This document shows, piece after piece, positions 5,860 to 12,832 of a stretch of 12,940 bases of DNA. Made by a program: the position numbers and the translations under genes. Under the pieces are notes generated by a model that had not been told where the DNA came from, did no database searches, and saw only the letters and a list, made by a program, of their open reading frames with translations. Source of the stretch: Solirubrobacterales bacterium (lineage in GTDB: Bacteria; Actinomycetota; Thermoleophilia; Solirubrobacterales; Solirubrobacteraceae). How positions within the stretch are numbered: position 1 is the stretch's first letter; every line of letters begins with the position of its first letter. The stretch lies in NCBI GenBank assembly GCA_013813955.1, contig JACCQW010000159.1:1-12940 (forward strand), read 5' to 3'.

Positions 5860-6588
5860 GTGAAGGACGCGGCGCCTGTCCCATGCTCAGCGCGGACCAG
5901 CGAGCTGTGGTGGGCTCCCGTCTGGGCTCGTCATAGCTCCCGATATGTGGACGCCGCGACAAGGACCCCCGCCGACGAAAGAGCCCTCCGCAGAGAGCTC
6001 ATCTTCTGCCTGCTGGGCGGCCATGGCGTGACGTTCGAGCTCGCGATGTCAGCGACCGATGTTGTACTCGCGATGTACCCCTTCGACGCATCTTGGACTC
6101 ACGCTACCCTAGGTGAGGCACTGCGCAGCGAGCTCGGGAAGCCGCAATTTGAGCCGCGGTGTCGAGACGGCAGCCTGAGGCGCTACCGGTTTCCTACTCG
6201 CAAGGCGCACCTGATCACCGAGGCCGTCAGTTGGGTTGCTTTGCAGGACGGGCTGCGACGCGGCCTGAAAGCCCGAAGCGACGAATCCGACCGGCGCGCA
6301 TGGCTATGTGAGTGCCCTGGTGTGGGCATGAAGACCGCCAGTTGGGTGCTCCGCAACTGCGGATGGGCGCGGAACGTGGCAATCCTCGACGTGCACCTGC
6401 TCCGAGCCCTCGTCGAGGCCGACGTCGTGCGTGACACCACGCTTCCACGCGACTACCTCGCCGTCGAAGACGCGTACCTCCGCTGGGCGGACGAACTCGG
6501 GGCATGTCCAGCAGCGCTCGACCTGTTCCTCTGGGACGTACAACGTTCGCTCCGGACCAGTGCTCCTCCGCTCGCAGCCGGCACCTAA
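5860..6588 (+). CDS. cap11: OGG-like helix-hairpin-helix DNA glycosylase/lyase of type IV CBASS (Cap11)
   Basis: This 242-aa protein has the HhH-GPD core of the OGG1/Nth superfamily: CPGVGMKTASWVL (152-164) with Lys158 in the position of the Schiff-base lysine of OGG, and ILDVHLLRAL (175-184) with Asp177 as the catalytic aspartate. An N-terminal helical half (about 40-140) precedes it, as in the archaeal-type N-glycosylase/DNA lyases. No iron-sulfur cysteine cluster follows. The family removes oxidised guanine and cuts the abasic site; an OGG-like gene is an ancillary member of some type IV CBASS operons, with an unclear role. I chose GTG 5860 because GGAGG (5850-5854) sits 5 nt before it; an in-frame start at 5686 would overlap most of queD's end and encodes no family motif. 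It is separated from queD by 97 bp, the loosest join in the operon. Confidence 0.78.
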   Translation: MKDAAPVPCSARTSELWWAPVWARHSSRYVDAATRTPADERALRRELIFCLLGGHGVTFELAMSATDVVLAMYPFDASWTHATLGEALRSELGKPQFEPRCRDGSLRRYRFPTRKAHLITEAVSWVALQDGLRRGLKARSDESDRRAWLCECPGVGMKTASWVLRNCGWARNVAILDVHLLRALVEADVVRDTTLPRDYLAVEDAYLRWADELGACPAALDLFLWDVQRSLRTSAPPLAAGT

Positions 6589-7100
6589 CCGAGATTCCCA
6601 AGGGGGGCGATTGGACGCGAGGGGGGCGGCTGCACCCCGGCCCCGGCGGCGCGCGGCGCGGCGGGCTCGGTCGTTCGGGCGGCGGCGCGGATAGGCCGCC
6701 GCCAAGCTCTCGGCTCTCGCAAGGAGCAGCGGCCCGCGGGGGCCAATCGCGTCGCTATGTGCGAAGAGGGGACACGCCGTGCCGTGGTGCTGACGAGAGT
6801 GCTGGTTTGCGCGAAAGCAGCACGGTGCCAGAAGCGGGCCGGAACTTGAGCGGGTCGCTGAAAGGCGCTCTGGCCGGACTCCAGGCTGACTGCGGGCGCT
6901 CGCCGGCCGGCTGCTGAACTTGCCGGCACCGACGGAGCCACGGATGGTCCTTGTGGGACTGCAAGTGCCGGAAGAGCGCCGCGAGAACGCTCGTTCACGT
7001 CTCGGACGGTGCCATCAGGCCATCGCGCTGGAACGAGGCTCGTAAAGACGCGGTGCTGGACGGGCGACGGCACCGCCCCCGCACCGGCATGATGCCGTGA
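6589..7100. other. 512-bp gap without a convincing gene, rich in hairpins
   Basis: No frame here shows family motifs. The stretch is strongly GC-rich near 6630-6700. It contains the hairpin at 6678-6703 described separately and a second one at 6799-6823, where GTGCTG pairs with CAGCAC and an inner TTT pairs with AAA around GCGCG. A structured RNA or decayed DNA are both possible. Confidence 0.5.
6678..6703 (+). terminator. Candidate terminator of the CBASS operon (GC hairpin without T-run)
   Basis: GGCGGCGGC (6678-6686) and GCCGCCGCC (6695-6703) form a perfect 9-bp stem with an 8-nt loop, 90 bp after the cap11 stop. No poly-T follows, which is common in high-GC actinobacteria but leaves the call uncertain. 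Confidence 0.35.
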
Positions 7101-7634
7101 GTGCTTGTTCCTGACCCGTGCTCGCTGCTACGTCCCATCACGCCGGATCTCCGTGATCGTTGGCTGGCGCTGTCCGAGGACCGCGATGGCCAGGGCGGGA
7201 GGATCACCGATCAGTCCCGCTGCGAGGCACGACTCGCACTCACGCTCGAAATCGTGGGATTGCTTGAGCCGACCGTAACGCGTCCGCACTGGGGCGACGC
7301 TGGAGACGGCTACGGCCAGGTCTGGGACTTCAAGGCTCCGCACTCTCAGGCGGCGATCGTTCACCGCATCGAGAGCCGATCCAGTAGGGCCGCGACGCCT
7401 CCACCGCAGGGGTACCCTGGTGCCTTCGATGTCCAGACAGAAGCCGTCCGTACGATCGGCCAGCAGCAGCTCGGGAAGGGCGTCGTCTTCGACCTGCGAC
7501 GTCTCACGGTGGCGCAGGCGCAAGAGCTCATCAACGTCGTGACCGCCGATTCGAACATCGACGCGGCGCTAGTGCGATTTTACCCGCGTGAGGAAGATCT
7601 CTCGAGCTTCGGAGCGGGTGCTCATGGCAACTAG
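7101..7634 (+). CDS. Putative nuclease resembling CdiA C-terminal tRNase toxin domains
   Basis: This is a 177-aa protein of uncertain family. The central part has Glu50 in a helix, then VWDFKAP (74-80) with Asp76 and Lys78, a D-x-K pair ending a strand as in PD-(D/E)XK nucleases, then a helix (112-122) and GVVFDLRRL (127-135). This order, WD.K.P, a helix with Gln/Ile, then a hydrophobic strand ending DLRR, resembles the nuclease domains at the end of CdiA contact-dependent toxins that cut tRNA. Here it is a stand-alone protein with no secretion domain. The GTG start follows an in-frame TGA directly and has no clear Shine-Dalgarno, so the 5' end may be truncated or a later start used. It overlaps the next gene by 11 bases, suggesting a pair. 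Assignment is by pattern only. Confidence 0.45.
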   Translation: MLVPDPCSLLRPITPDLRDRWLALSEDRDGQGGRITDQSRCEARLALTLEIVGLLEPTVTRPHWGDAGDGYGQVWDFKAPHSQAAIVHRIESRSSRAATPPPQGYPGAFDVQTEAVRTIGQQQLGKGVVFDLRRLTVAQAQELINVVTADSNIDAALVRFYPREEDLSSFGAGAHGN

Positions 7635-8907
7635 CGTGCTACTACCGTCTGGCGATCTCCACGAACGGCTTCAGGCGAGTCGCGTGTACTGGGAGACCGA
7701 TGGTGCGGCCGGAGCACCTCTAGTGATGCCGGGCGCCGATCTAAGGCAACTGGACTTGCGCGAGCAAATCCTCGCTGGTGCTCAGCTCCAGGGCGCCGAT
7801 CTGCGCAACTCCCTCCTCGACAGCACGGTGCTCATCCGAGCAGCGTTCGACGGGGCTCGCATGTCCGGGACGTCGCTCTTTTCAGCCGACGCATCTAAGG
7901 CCACGTTCTCGGATGCCCAGCTGATGGGCGCTCATGGATTGCGCAGCACGTGGCGACGGGCACTCCTCGCGCGCGCTGACCTTACGGGCGCGCTTCTGGA
8001 CGACACCGACCTGCGTGGAGCCGAGCTCGTCGGGGCGCGTCTTGATCGCGCTTCGCTGGTCGGGGCGGACCTGCGGCAGGCTGTCCTGCTTGAGGCAACG
8101 TTCGCGGCCGCCGACCTCACCGATGCACACCTCGACGGCGCAGTTGCTGGACCTCGTACGTTCGCGGGTGCGCACGGTGTCTCGGGCACGCCAATAGTCG
8201 GCGCGCATTCCACGCCGCGGAGGCGACCCGCGAACGAACTCGAGTTTGAGTCGCGCGTACGCGACCACCTGCGAGAGAGACACATCGAGATTCTGCATGG
8301 ATTTGATCCTGGCCCCGACCTTGTGGCGATCCTGTCGGACCGGTGGTTTGCGGCGATCGAGGTGAGTACGTCGTCGAACAAGGACCGCTTGTTTCGTCTG
8401 GCCGATCGCGCGGATCTGATCGTCGTTCCCGACGATCTTGAGGTGCGGGTTGCAATGAACGGGACGCGGGTCGCCCATCTCGCCGAGGCTGACGCGGCCG
8501 TCCGAGATCTCGCAACATCGAGACTCAAGCCGTTCGGTGCATCGGCTGTCCTCATTCGAGAAGCTGCCCGCCTCAGGCCCTATTTGCTTCTCGCTAGACG
8601 CGCTCGCGTCGATTCTTCGCTTCTCTCGAGACTCTCCGTCTATCTCGATGCACGCGACCCGGTATTGCTAAGCGCTAGCGATCGCGTTTTCGCCGAAACA
8701 CTGCCCTCACATCTAGACGGCGCCATGGCGGCGCGTAGCGCACAGTGCGCCGAGCAACACTACGAAGAACTGGAGGAGTTGCTTACCCGAGCTGCTCAGC
8801 TCCTTCAAGGAAAGCGTTCAGATGCGGAAGAGGTCACCCACCTCGCTAGGAAGGCTTTGGCCCTTGAATACCAATTCGCAGAACATGCGAGATCCGAGGC
8901 CGACTAA
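7624..8907 (+). CDS. Pentapeptide-repeat protein with nuclease-like C-terminal domain
   Basis: This is a 427-aa protein. Residues about 36-183 are pentapeptide repeats of the A(D/N)LxG kind (such as GADLR, GAQLQ, GARLD, GADLR), which fold into a right-handed quadrilateral beta-helix. A degenerate stretch about 184-204 links to a second domain. There ELEFESRVRDHL (205-216), GPDLVAIL (230-237) and FAAIEVSTS (242-250) give the order E..., D232, E246 seen in Mrr/PD-(D/E)XK-like domains, but the lysine two residues after the last Glu is replaced by Ser248, so cutting activity is doubtful. The C-terminal third (about 300-420) is helical and ends in an acidic coiled-coil-like segment. The ATG at 7624 overlaps the end of the preceding nuclease-like gene by 11 bases; a GTG at 7588 is possible but would overlap more. 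It may be a partner or immunity protein for that gene. Function is not known. Confidence 0.55.
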   Translation: MATSVLLPSGDLHERLQASRVYWETDGAAGAPLVMPGADLRQLDLREQILAGAQLQGADLRNSLLDSTVLIRAAFDGARMSGTSLFSADASKATFSDAQLMGAHGLRSTWRRALLARADLTGALLDDTDLRGAELVGARLDRASLVGADLRQAVLLEATFAAADLTDAHLDGAVAGPRTFAGAHGVSGTPIVGAHSTPRRRPANELEFESRVRDHLRERHIEILHGFDPGPDLVAILSDRWFAAIEVSTSSNKDRLFRLADRADLIVVPDDLEVRVAMNGTRVAHLAEADAAVRDLATSRLKPFGASAVLIREAARLRPYLLLARRARVDSSLLSRLSVYLDARDPVLLSASDRVFAETLPSHLDGAMAARSAQCAEQHYEELEELLTRAAQLLQGKRSDAEEVTHLARKALALEYQFAEHARSEAD

Positions 8908-8924
8908 CGACAGTGCTCGACACC

Positions 8925-9458
8925 TCACGTCAGGGGCAAGTCGGACGACCCGGCGATCAGCGGGCTGACGAGCCGCATGGCCCGGCGTCCACTCGGCGGG
9001 GTACGGTCGTCATGTCGGATGGCGTCAAGAGCCCGCACGGTCGCCGGCCTATCGTTCCTGATCTCGCCGATGAAGCAGTTGTCGCGATCGGGTTGAACTT
9101 GTCCCGTGCGAAGATCGACGGGATCAAAGTCGAAGATTGCGTAGTCCTCGTCGTCGAACTCGAGGTTGGCGATCTGGACATTGCCTAGTCGCGTGGCGGC
9201 TCCGGATGGCCTCAGGACGCCTCGAGAGAACTTCGGCGGGCGGTTGAGGCGAAAGATCAGCACGTAGCGCAGCTGGGGGTCGCCAAAGGCTGGGGTGGGG
9301 CGGGTCGCTCCCCGCACTCGAAACACCAAGGGGCCGCCAGTGAGACGCGTTGGGGTCTTGCGCGAGGGCTGCTGAGCGCTGTGCGTCTGCGTACCGCCTG
9401 CGGCAGCGGGAGGTGGCTCGCCACCGCCTCCACACCCCGCTGCCCACAACGCCACCAT
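8925..9458 (-). CDS. Putative lipoprotein of unknown function, 5' end uncertain
   Basis: The minus-strand frame encodes a protein with a lipobox-like WAAGC then a Gly/Pro/Ala-rich linker and a globular part with strands such as LRYVLIFRLN and a DEDYAIFDFDP acidic segment, so it is likely an exported lipid-anchored protein. No family is recognised. The start is a problem: the hydrophobic signal reads LSTLPVVMVALWAAGC, but the only starts near it (GTG 9461, ATG 9458) leave eight or nine residues before the Cys with no basic residue, while the next in-frame ATG (9611) is about 60 residues upstream. The ATG 9458 shares its A with the stop of a short overlapping frame (TGATG). A frameshift or a lost start is possible. 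It is the last gene of the minus-strand cluster and converges on the pentapeptide gene with 17 bp between. Confidence 0.5.
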   Translation of the reverse strand: MVALWAAGCGGGGEPPPAAAGGTQTHSAQQPSRKTPTRLTGGPLVFRVRGATRPTPAFGDPQLRYVLIFRLNRPPKFSRGVLRPSGAATRLGNVQIANLEFDDEDYAIFDFDPVDLRTGQVQPDRDNCFIGEIRNDRPATVRALDAIRHDDRTPPSGRRAMRLVSPLIAGSSDLPLT

Positions 9459-9619
9459 CACGACCGGCAGGGTGGAGAGGCGCCCGATGTCGGCGAGGAG
9501 GAGTGGGAGGGAGACTTCCTCGCGCCCGTGGCGCCGTCCGAGCAGCCAGCTGCCGTGGCAGCACCAGCCGCCGCTGAGAGTGCCGCGATGCCGAAAGTCG
9601 CTGCCGGCCATCGGACCAT
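9458..9619 (-). CDS. Short lipoprotein-like ORF (53 aa), possibly the displaced start of the next gene
   Basis: The frame starts at ATG 9619, 9 bp after the methyltransferase stop, with MVRWPAATFGIAAL, continues as an Ala-rich hydrophobic stretch and a lipobox ATAAGC (Cys26), then a Ser/Pro-rich linker, and stops at TGA 9460-9458 overlapping the ATG of the following frame. This is an almost ideal lipoprotein signal and tether with no domain behind it. Either it is a real tiny lipoprotein, or it once belonged to the gene that follows and is separated from it by a frameshift. Confidence 0.35.
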   Translation of the reverse strand: MVRWPAATFGIAALSAAAGAATAAGCSDGATGARKSPSHSSSPTSGASPPCRS

Positions 9620-9628
9620 CCGGCGCGA

Positions 9629-10273
9629 TTACCGCCGCTCGTCGGGCTTGACGCCTGCGAGAAGGGCCATCTCGAGCCACTTCCAGTAGCAGTCGACGTC
9701 GTCGAAGCCGTGCTCGCGCAGCCAACCGAGCTGCGTCTCGACGTCGAGCAGGCGGTCAGAGGGATCTTCGTGCTCGAGCGGCTCGTCGATCGCCGCGAAG
9801 AACGCCAGGTGCAGGCGATGGGTCGCCGACGCCACATGCTCGAAGTTCGCGAACACCCCGCCGGGTTCGAGCAGATCGAAGACCTCGCCGTACAGCGAGC
9901 GCTTTCGCTCGTGCTCGAGATGGTGGATGGCCATCGACGAGACGACGACGTCGAAGCGCCCAAGGGCGGGCAGCGGCTCTGCGAGGTCATGCTTGACGAG
10001 CTCGATGCGCTCGTCGCCCGCGAAGCGCTCGCGTGCCGCCTCGAGCATGACCTCGGAGAAGTCAAGGCCCACACCGAGCGTTTCGGGACGATCGACCTGG
10101 AGAAGAGCGAGCAGGCGGCCGTCGCCCGTCCCGAGGTCGAGGATGCGACGAGCGTCGCGAGGCACCTGCTCGGACAGGACGCCCTCTCCCTCCGCGCGGT
10201 GCGGAACACTGTCCGCCAGGGCCAGGTAGCGGTTGGCGTGCTCAGCGGTCGTCCATTCCTCGGACGAACTCAC
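9629..10273 (-). CDS. SAM-dependent class I methyltransferase
   Basis: This 214-aa protein has a Rossmann-type methyltransferase core: motif I LDLGTGDGR (45-53) binds SAM, Asp71 in GVGLDFSE ends the second strand, KHDLAEPLP (94-102) is motif III-like, FDVVVSSMAIHHLE (107-120) is motif IV with the IHHL seen in small-molecule methyltransferases of the UbiE/Methyltransf_11/25 type, and LLEPGGVF (134-141) is motif VI. The C-terminal part (about 150-214) has Trp and Tyr residues that may shape the substrate pocket (WLREHGFDDVDCYWKW). The substrate is unknown. The start overlaps the GNAT stop by ATGA, so the two are co-translated. It belongs to the chromosomal minus-strand cluster, not the defence region. 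Confidence 0.85.
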   Translation of the reverse strand: MSSSEEWTTAEHANRYLALADSVPHRAEGEGVLSEQVPRDARRILDLGTGDGRLLALLQVDRPETLGVGLDFSEVMLEAARERFAGDERIELVKHDLAEPLPALGRFDVVVSSMAIHHLEHERKRSLYGEVFDLLEPGGVFANFEHVASATHRLHLAFFAAIDEPLEHEDPSDRLLDVETQLGWLREHGFDDVDCYWKWLEMALLAGVKPDERR

Positions 10274-10788
10274 CCGGCGTCCGATTCTGTGTGCCCTTCA
10301 TGCCCGGGCGGGCCCAGGGGACGCCCCAGGAACAGGTCGCGCCCCGCGCCGGCGCCCTTGGAGCGGTTGGAGAAGCCCAGGCCCTCGTACAAACCGAGCG
10401 CCGCTTGGTTGGCCTCGTTCGTGTCGAGCTCGATGCGCTTGGCCCCCCGCTCGGTCGCACGCTCGATCGCCAGCGAGACGAGCGCGGCGCCCGCGCCGGT
10501 GCGCCGCGCGCTCTCGGCGACGAACAGGTCCTCCAGCCACGCGTCGGGCGCCGCGCGCCACACGCTGAAGCGAAAGCGCAGCTGCAGCACGCCGGCGGGC
10601 GGCGAGTCGTCGTCGCGGGCGGCCAGCATGAACTCGGTGTCGCGGTCCTCCATCAGGCGCTCGACGGAGGCCAGGAACGCGTTGGCCGACGGCCAGTCGG
10701 AGCCCAGGTGGTCGCGGAACTCGACGAGCAGTCCGGCGACCGTCTCGGCCTCGCCGGCCTCGGCGACCCATGCACGCGCGCAGCTCAC
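10270..10788 (-). CDS. GNAT-family N-acetyltransferase
   Basis: This 172-aa protein has the GNAT fold: LEDLFVAESARRTGAGAALV (85-104) contains the acetyl-CoA pyrophosphate-binding R-x-x-G-x-G pattern (R95 to G100), followed by a helix (105-114), the strand RIELDTNEAN (118-127) and ALGLYEGLGF (130-139), the typical end motif of the family. It would transfer an acetyl group from acetyl-CoA to an amine; the substrate cannot be told. The start is GTG 10788, 13 bp after the stop of the secreted-protein gene. The end overlaps the methyltransferase start (ATGA). The last 20 residues are Gly/Pro-rich tail. Confidence 0.85.
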   Translation of the reverse strand: MSCARAWVAEAGEAETVAGLLVEFRDHLGSDWPSANAFLASVERLMEDRDTEFMLAARDDDSPPAGVLQLRFRFSVWRAAPDAWLEDLFVAESARRTGAGAALVSLAIERATERGAKRIELDTNEANQAALGLYEGLGFSNRSKGAGAGRDLFLGRPLGPPGHEGHTESDAG

Positions 10789-10801
10789 GGCCGCAATCTA
10801 T

Positions 10802-12832
10802 CTACGGCAGGCGCACGCCGAGGCCGCGCTTGACCTGCTCGAGCGCGGGCGAGCGCGGCAGCACGGTGCTCGCCAGCGGCTTCTCGAAGGCGCGCCCGTA
10901 GGCCTCGCCCGCGCGCGCGTCGCGCTGGCCGGGAAGCATCACCATCTGCCACTCGTTGACGATCTCGTTCACCGGCAGCTGCAACCGGGCGTTGTCGGAG
11001 TCAGCGACGAACAGCAGGTGCACCCCATGCGTGGCGATCGAGCCCTGGAAGTAGCGGTCGCTGCCGTCGGGCGCCCCGTCCGCGGGCGCCCAGCAGCGCC
11101 GCGGCGTCCCGTCGGAGGCGGTGCGGGGCTCGTCGCCGGAGCGCAAGTTGACCTTGGGGCCGGGGTCTGACCCGGTGCCGTCGTCGAAGCAGGCGTCGTC
11201 GCGGTAGTAGGGCACGGCCACGGCGGACTGCGCGGCACCGCCCGCCGACGTGTCGGTGGCGAGTGTGATGCGGTCGACGATCGAGCCGTGCGGCCCCGCG
11301 GTGACCCCCCAGCCCATACCGGCGTTGGCATCGGAGAAGAGCGGGTCGAGCAGGTCGACCGACTGGTGGTAGGGCAGCTCGCAGGTGCCGAGCCGGCGGG
11401 CGAGCGTGCGGTAGCCCTGGTCGAGCGCCGACGTGTCGTTGGCGTCGTAGTTGACGTTGCAGGGATCGTCGAGGTTGCCCAGCACCTCGTCGTTGCGCCC
11501 GTCGACGGCGACGCCCTGCGGCGTGCGCGCGTTGTAGAAGCGCGTCATGCGCCCGGCGTTGAAGTCCCACTGCGCGTAGATGCCGTCCAGCGGGGGGATC
11601 GGGTGGACGCGCAGCCAGGTCTTCTGGCGCATCTCCTCGCGGTAGAAGGTCTCGCGGCGGATCACGTTGGTGCCCGAGTCCGCGCCCCACGTCTCGCGGA
11701 TCGCGCGCACGGGACCGACCTTCTCGCCGAGCAGCGTCGACGAGCCGCCCCAGTTGGCGTCCTCCTCCTCGTAGCCGCAGCACGGGGTCTCCGAGCCGGG
11801 GTCCTGTGCGAACGCGCGGGCCTTGAAGCGGTCGACGAGGTCGGGGCCGTAGCTGCGCCCGCCGTCGGGCGAGATCTCGATCGCGGTCATCAGCCAGCGT
11901 CCGTCGTAGCGGAAGCGGTAGCGGGCGGTGGTGAGCGTCGCGCCGTCACGCGGGCGTCGCCGGCCGATCTTCGGCGTGCCGCCGGCGTCGCGCACGACGG
12001 CTCCCTGCGCGTCGCAGTACACGCCCTGGGGCGCGTTGCCGTAGCCCTCGTAGGTGGACTGCGAGAAGGCGTAGAGGTCCGCGCCCGCGTCGCGCTCGTA
12101 GCGCACGTAGCCGTTCGAGGCGTCGAATGCGGGCCGTGGCCCGCCGGTCGCCGCCCGGGCCAGGTAGACGAAGCGCTGCGGCGCGCTCTCCGACACGGGA
12201 TCGGTGAGCGCGACCTCGCGCAGGGCCTCGATGCCCGCCGGCCAGGCCGTCGTCGCCGGCAGTCGGGCGCCGGCGTCGGCGTACATGAAGGCGATCTCGT
12301 CGTCGGCGTCCAGCCCCGCCACCGGGTCGCGCGCATCGGCCGACTCGCGGCGGGCCAGGCACGGGTTCTCCGCGGGCCCGTCGGCGCGGAAGCGAAAGCC
12401 CTCGCGGTCATAGGCGTAGGTCGTGTGGCGGTCCTGGCCGGAGTAGACCGCAAAGCCCGAGGCGCTGTTGTCCAGGTAGCGCGTGAAGACCTCGTCGACC
12501 TGCACGGGGATCTGCTTCAGCCGCGTGCCGGTCCAGCGGTAGGCGAGCAGGCGCTTGACGGCGAGCCCCGCGCCGAGCGCATCCTTCGTGGCGAGCTCGG
12601 GCTCGGCGTAGTGGTTGTGCCCCGGCGCGTCGGGCGCGGCGAGGTCGGTCAGGGGCAGCTTGGCCGTCTGCTCGGCCGGCGCGGCCCACGCGCCGAGCCG
12701 GGCGCCGGTCAGCACGACCGGGGTCGTGTCGCGCGCGGCGGGCACGGTGAGATCCACGGCCCCGGGAAGCTGCGCGCCGGCGGCGGGCGGCAGCGCGAGC
12801 AGGGCGAGGAGCGCGATCAGGACGCGGCGCAC
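10802..12832 (-). CDS. Large secreted protein of unknown function
   Basis: This is a 676-aa protein with a classical signal peptide: MRR, a hydrophobic stretch VLIALLALLALPP and a cleavage site AGA-Q at about residue 20-21. The mature part is acidic and rich in Asp, Tyr and Arg with many aromatic strands, and has at least eight cysteines in short contexts (NPCLARR, VYCDAQ, TPCCGYEEED, DPCNVNY, GTCELPY, DACFDD, RRCWAP), which in an exported protein may form disulfides. I recognise no family. I chose GTG 12832 because AGGGGA lies just before it and it gives the short basic start typical of signal peptides; a GTG at 12874 would add 14 residues (MNAQVLSSRYVTGD) ahead of it. It is the first gene of the minus-strand cluster, ending 13 bp before the GNAT gene. 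G/C at the third codon position is visibly higher than in the CBASS region. Confidence 0.75.
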   Translation of the reverse strand: MRRVLIALLALLALPPAAGAQLPGAVDLTVPAARDTTPVVLTGARLGAWAAPAEQTAKLPLTDLAAPDAPGHNHYAEPELATKDALGAGLAVKRLLAYRWTGTRLKQIPVQVDEVFTRYLDNSASGFAVYSGQDRHTTYAYDREGFRFRADGPAENPCLARRESADARDPVAGLDADDEIAFMYADAGARLPATTAWPAGIEALREVALTDPVSESAPQRFVYLARAATGGPRPAFDASNGYVRYERDAGADLYAFSQSTYEGYGNAPQGVYCDAQGAVVRDAGGTPKIGRRRPRDGATLTTARYRFRYDGRWLMTAIEISPDGGRSYGPDLVDRFKARAFAQDPGSETPCCGYEEEDANWGGSSTLLGEKVGPVRAIRETWGADSGTNVIRRETFYREEMRQKTWLRVHPIPPLDGIYAQWDFNAGRMTRFYNARTPQGVAVDGRNDEVLGNLDDPCNVNYDANDTSALDQGYRTLARRLGTCELPYHQSVDLLDPLFSDANAGMGWGVTAGPHGSIVDRITLATDTSAGGAAQSAVAVPYYRDDACFDDGTGSDPGPKVNLRSGDEPRTASDGTPRRCWAPADGAPDGSDRYFQGSIATHGVHLLFVADSDNARLQLPVNEIVNEWQMVMLPGQRDARAGEAYGRAFEKPLASTVLPRSPALEQVKRGLGVRLP

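Noticed and set aside
1574..6588. Dpd-type 7-deazaguanine DNA modification system
   Set aside because: A QueC-like gene with a TGT/DpdA-like gene could suggest it, but no DpdB, DpdC or restriction genes are present, while a CD-NTase, a SLATT protein and an OGG-like glycosylase are; this is the type IV CBASS set.
9124..10209. Minus-strand open frame of 361 codons
   Set aside because: Its Ser/Arg-rich product is a shadow of the methyltransferase and lipoprotein frames.
9710..11170. Long + strand open frame of 486 codons
   Set aside because: It is antisense to the methyltransferase, GNAT and secreted-protein genes, which all have clear motifs; long shadow frames are expected at this GC content.
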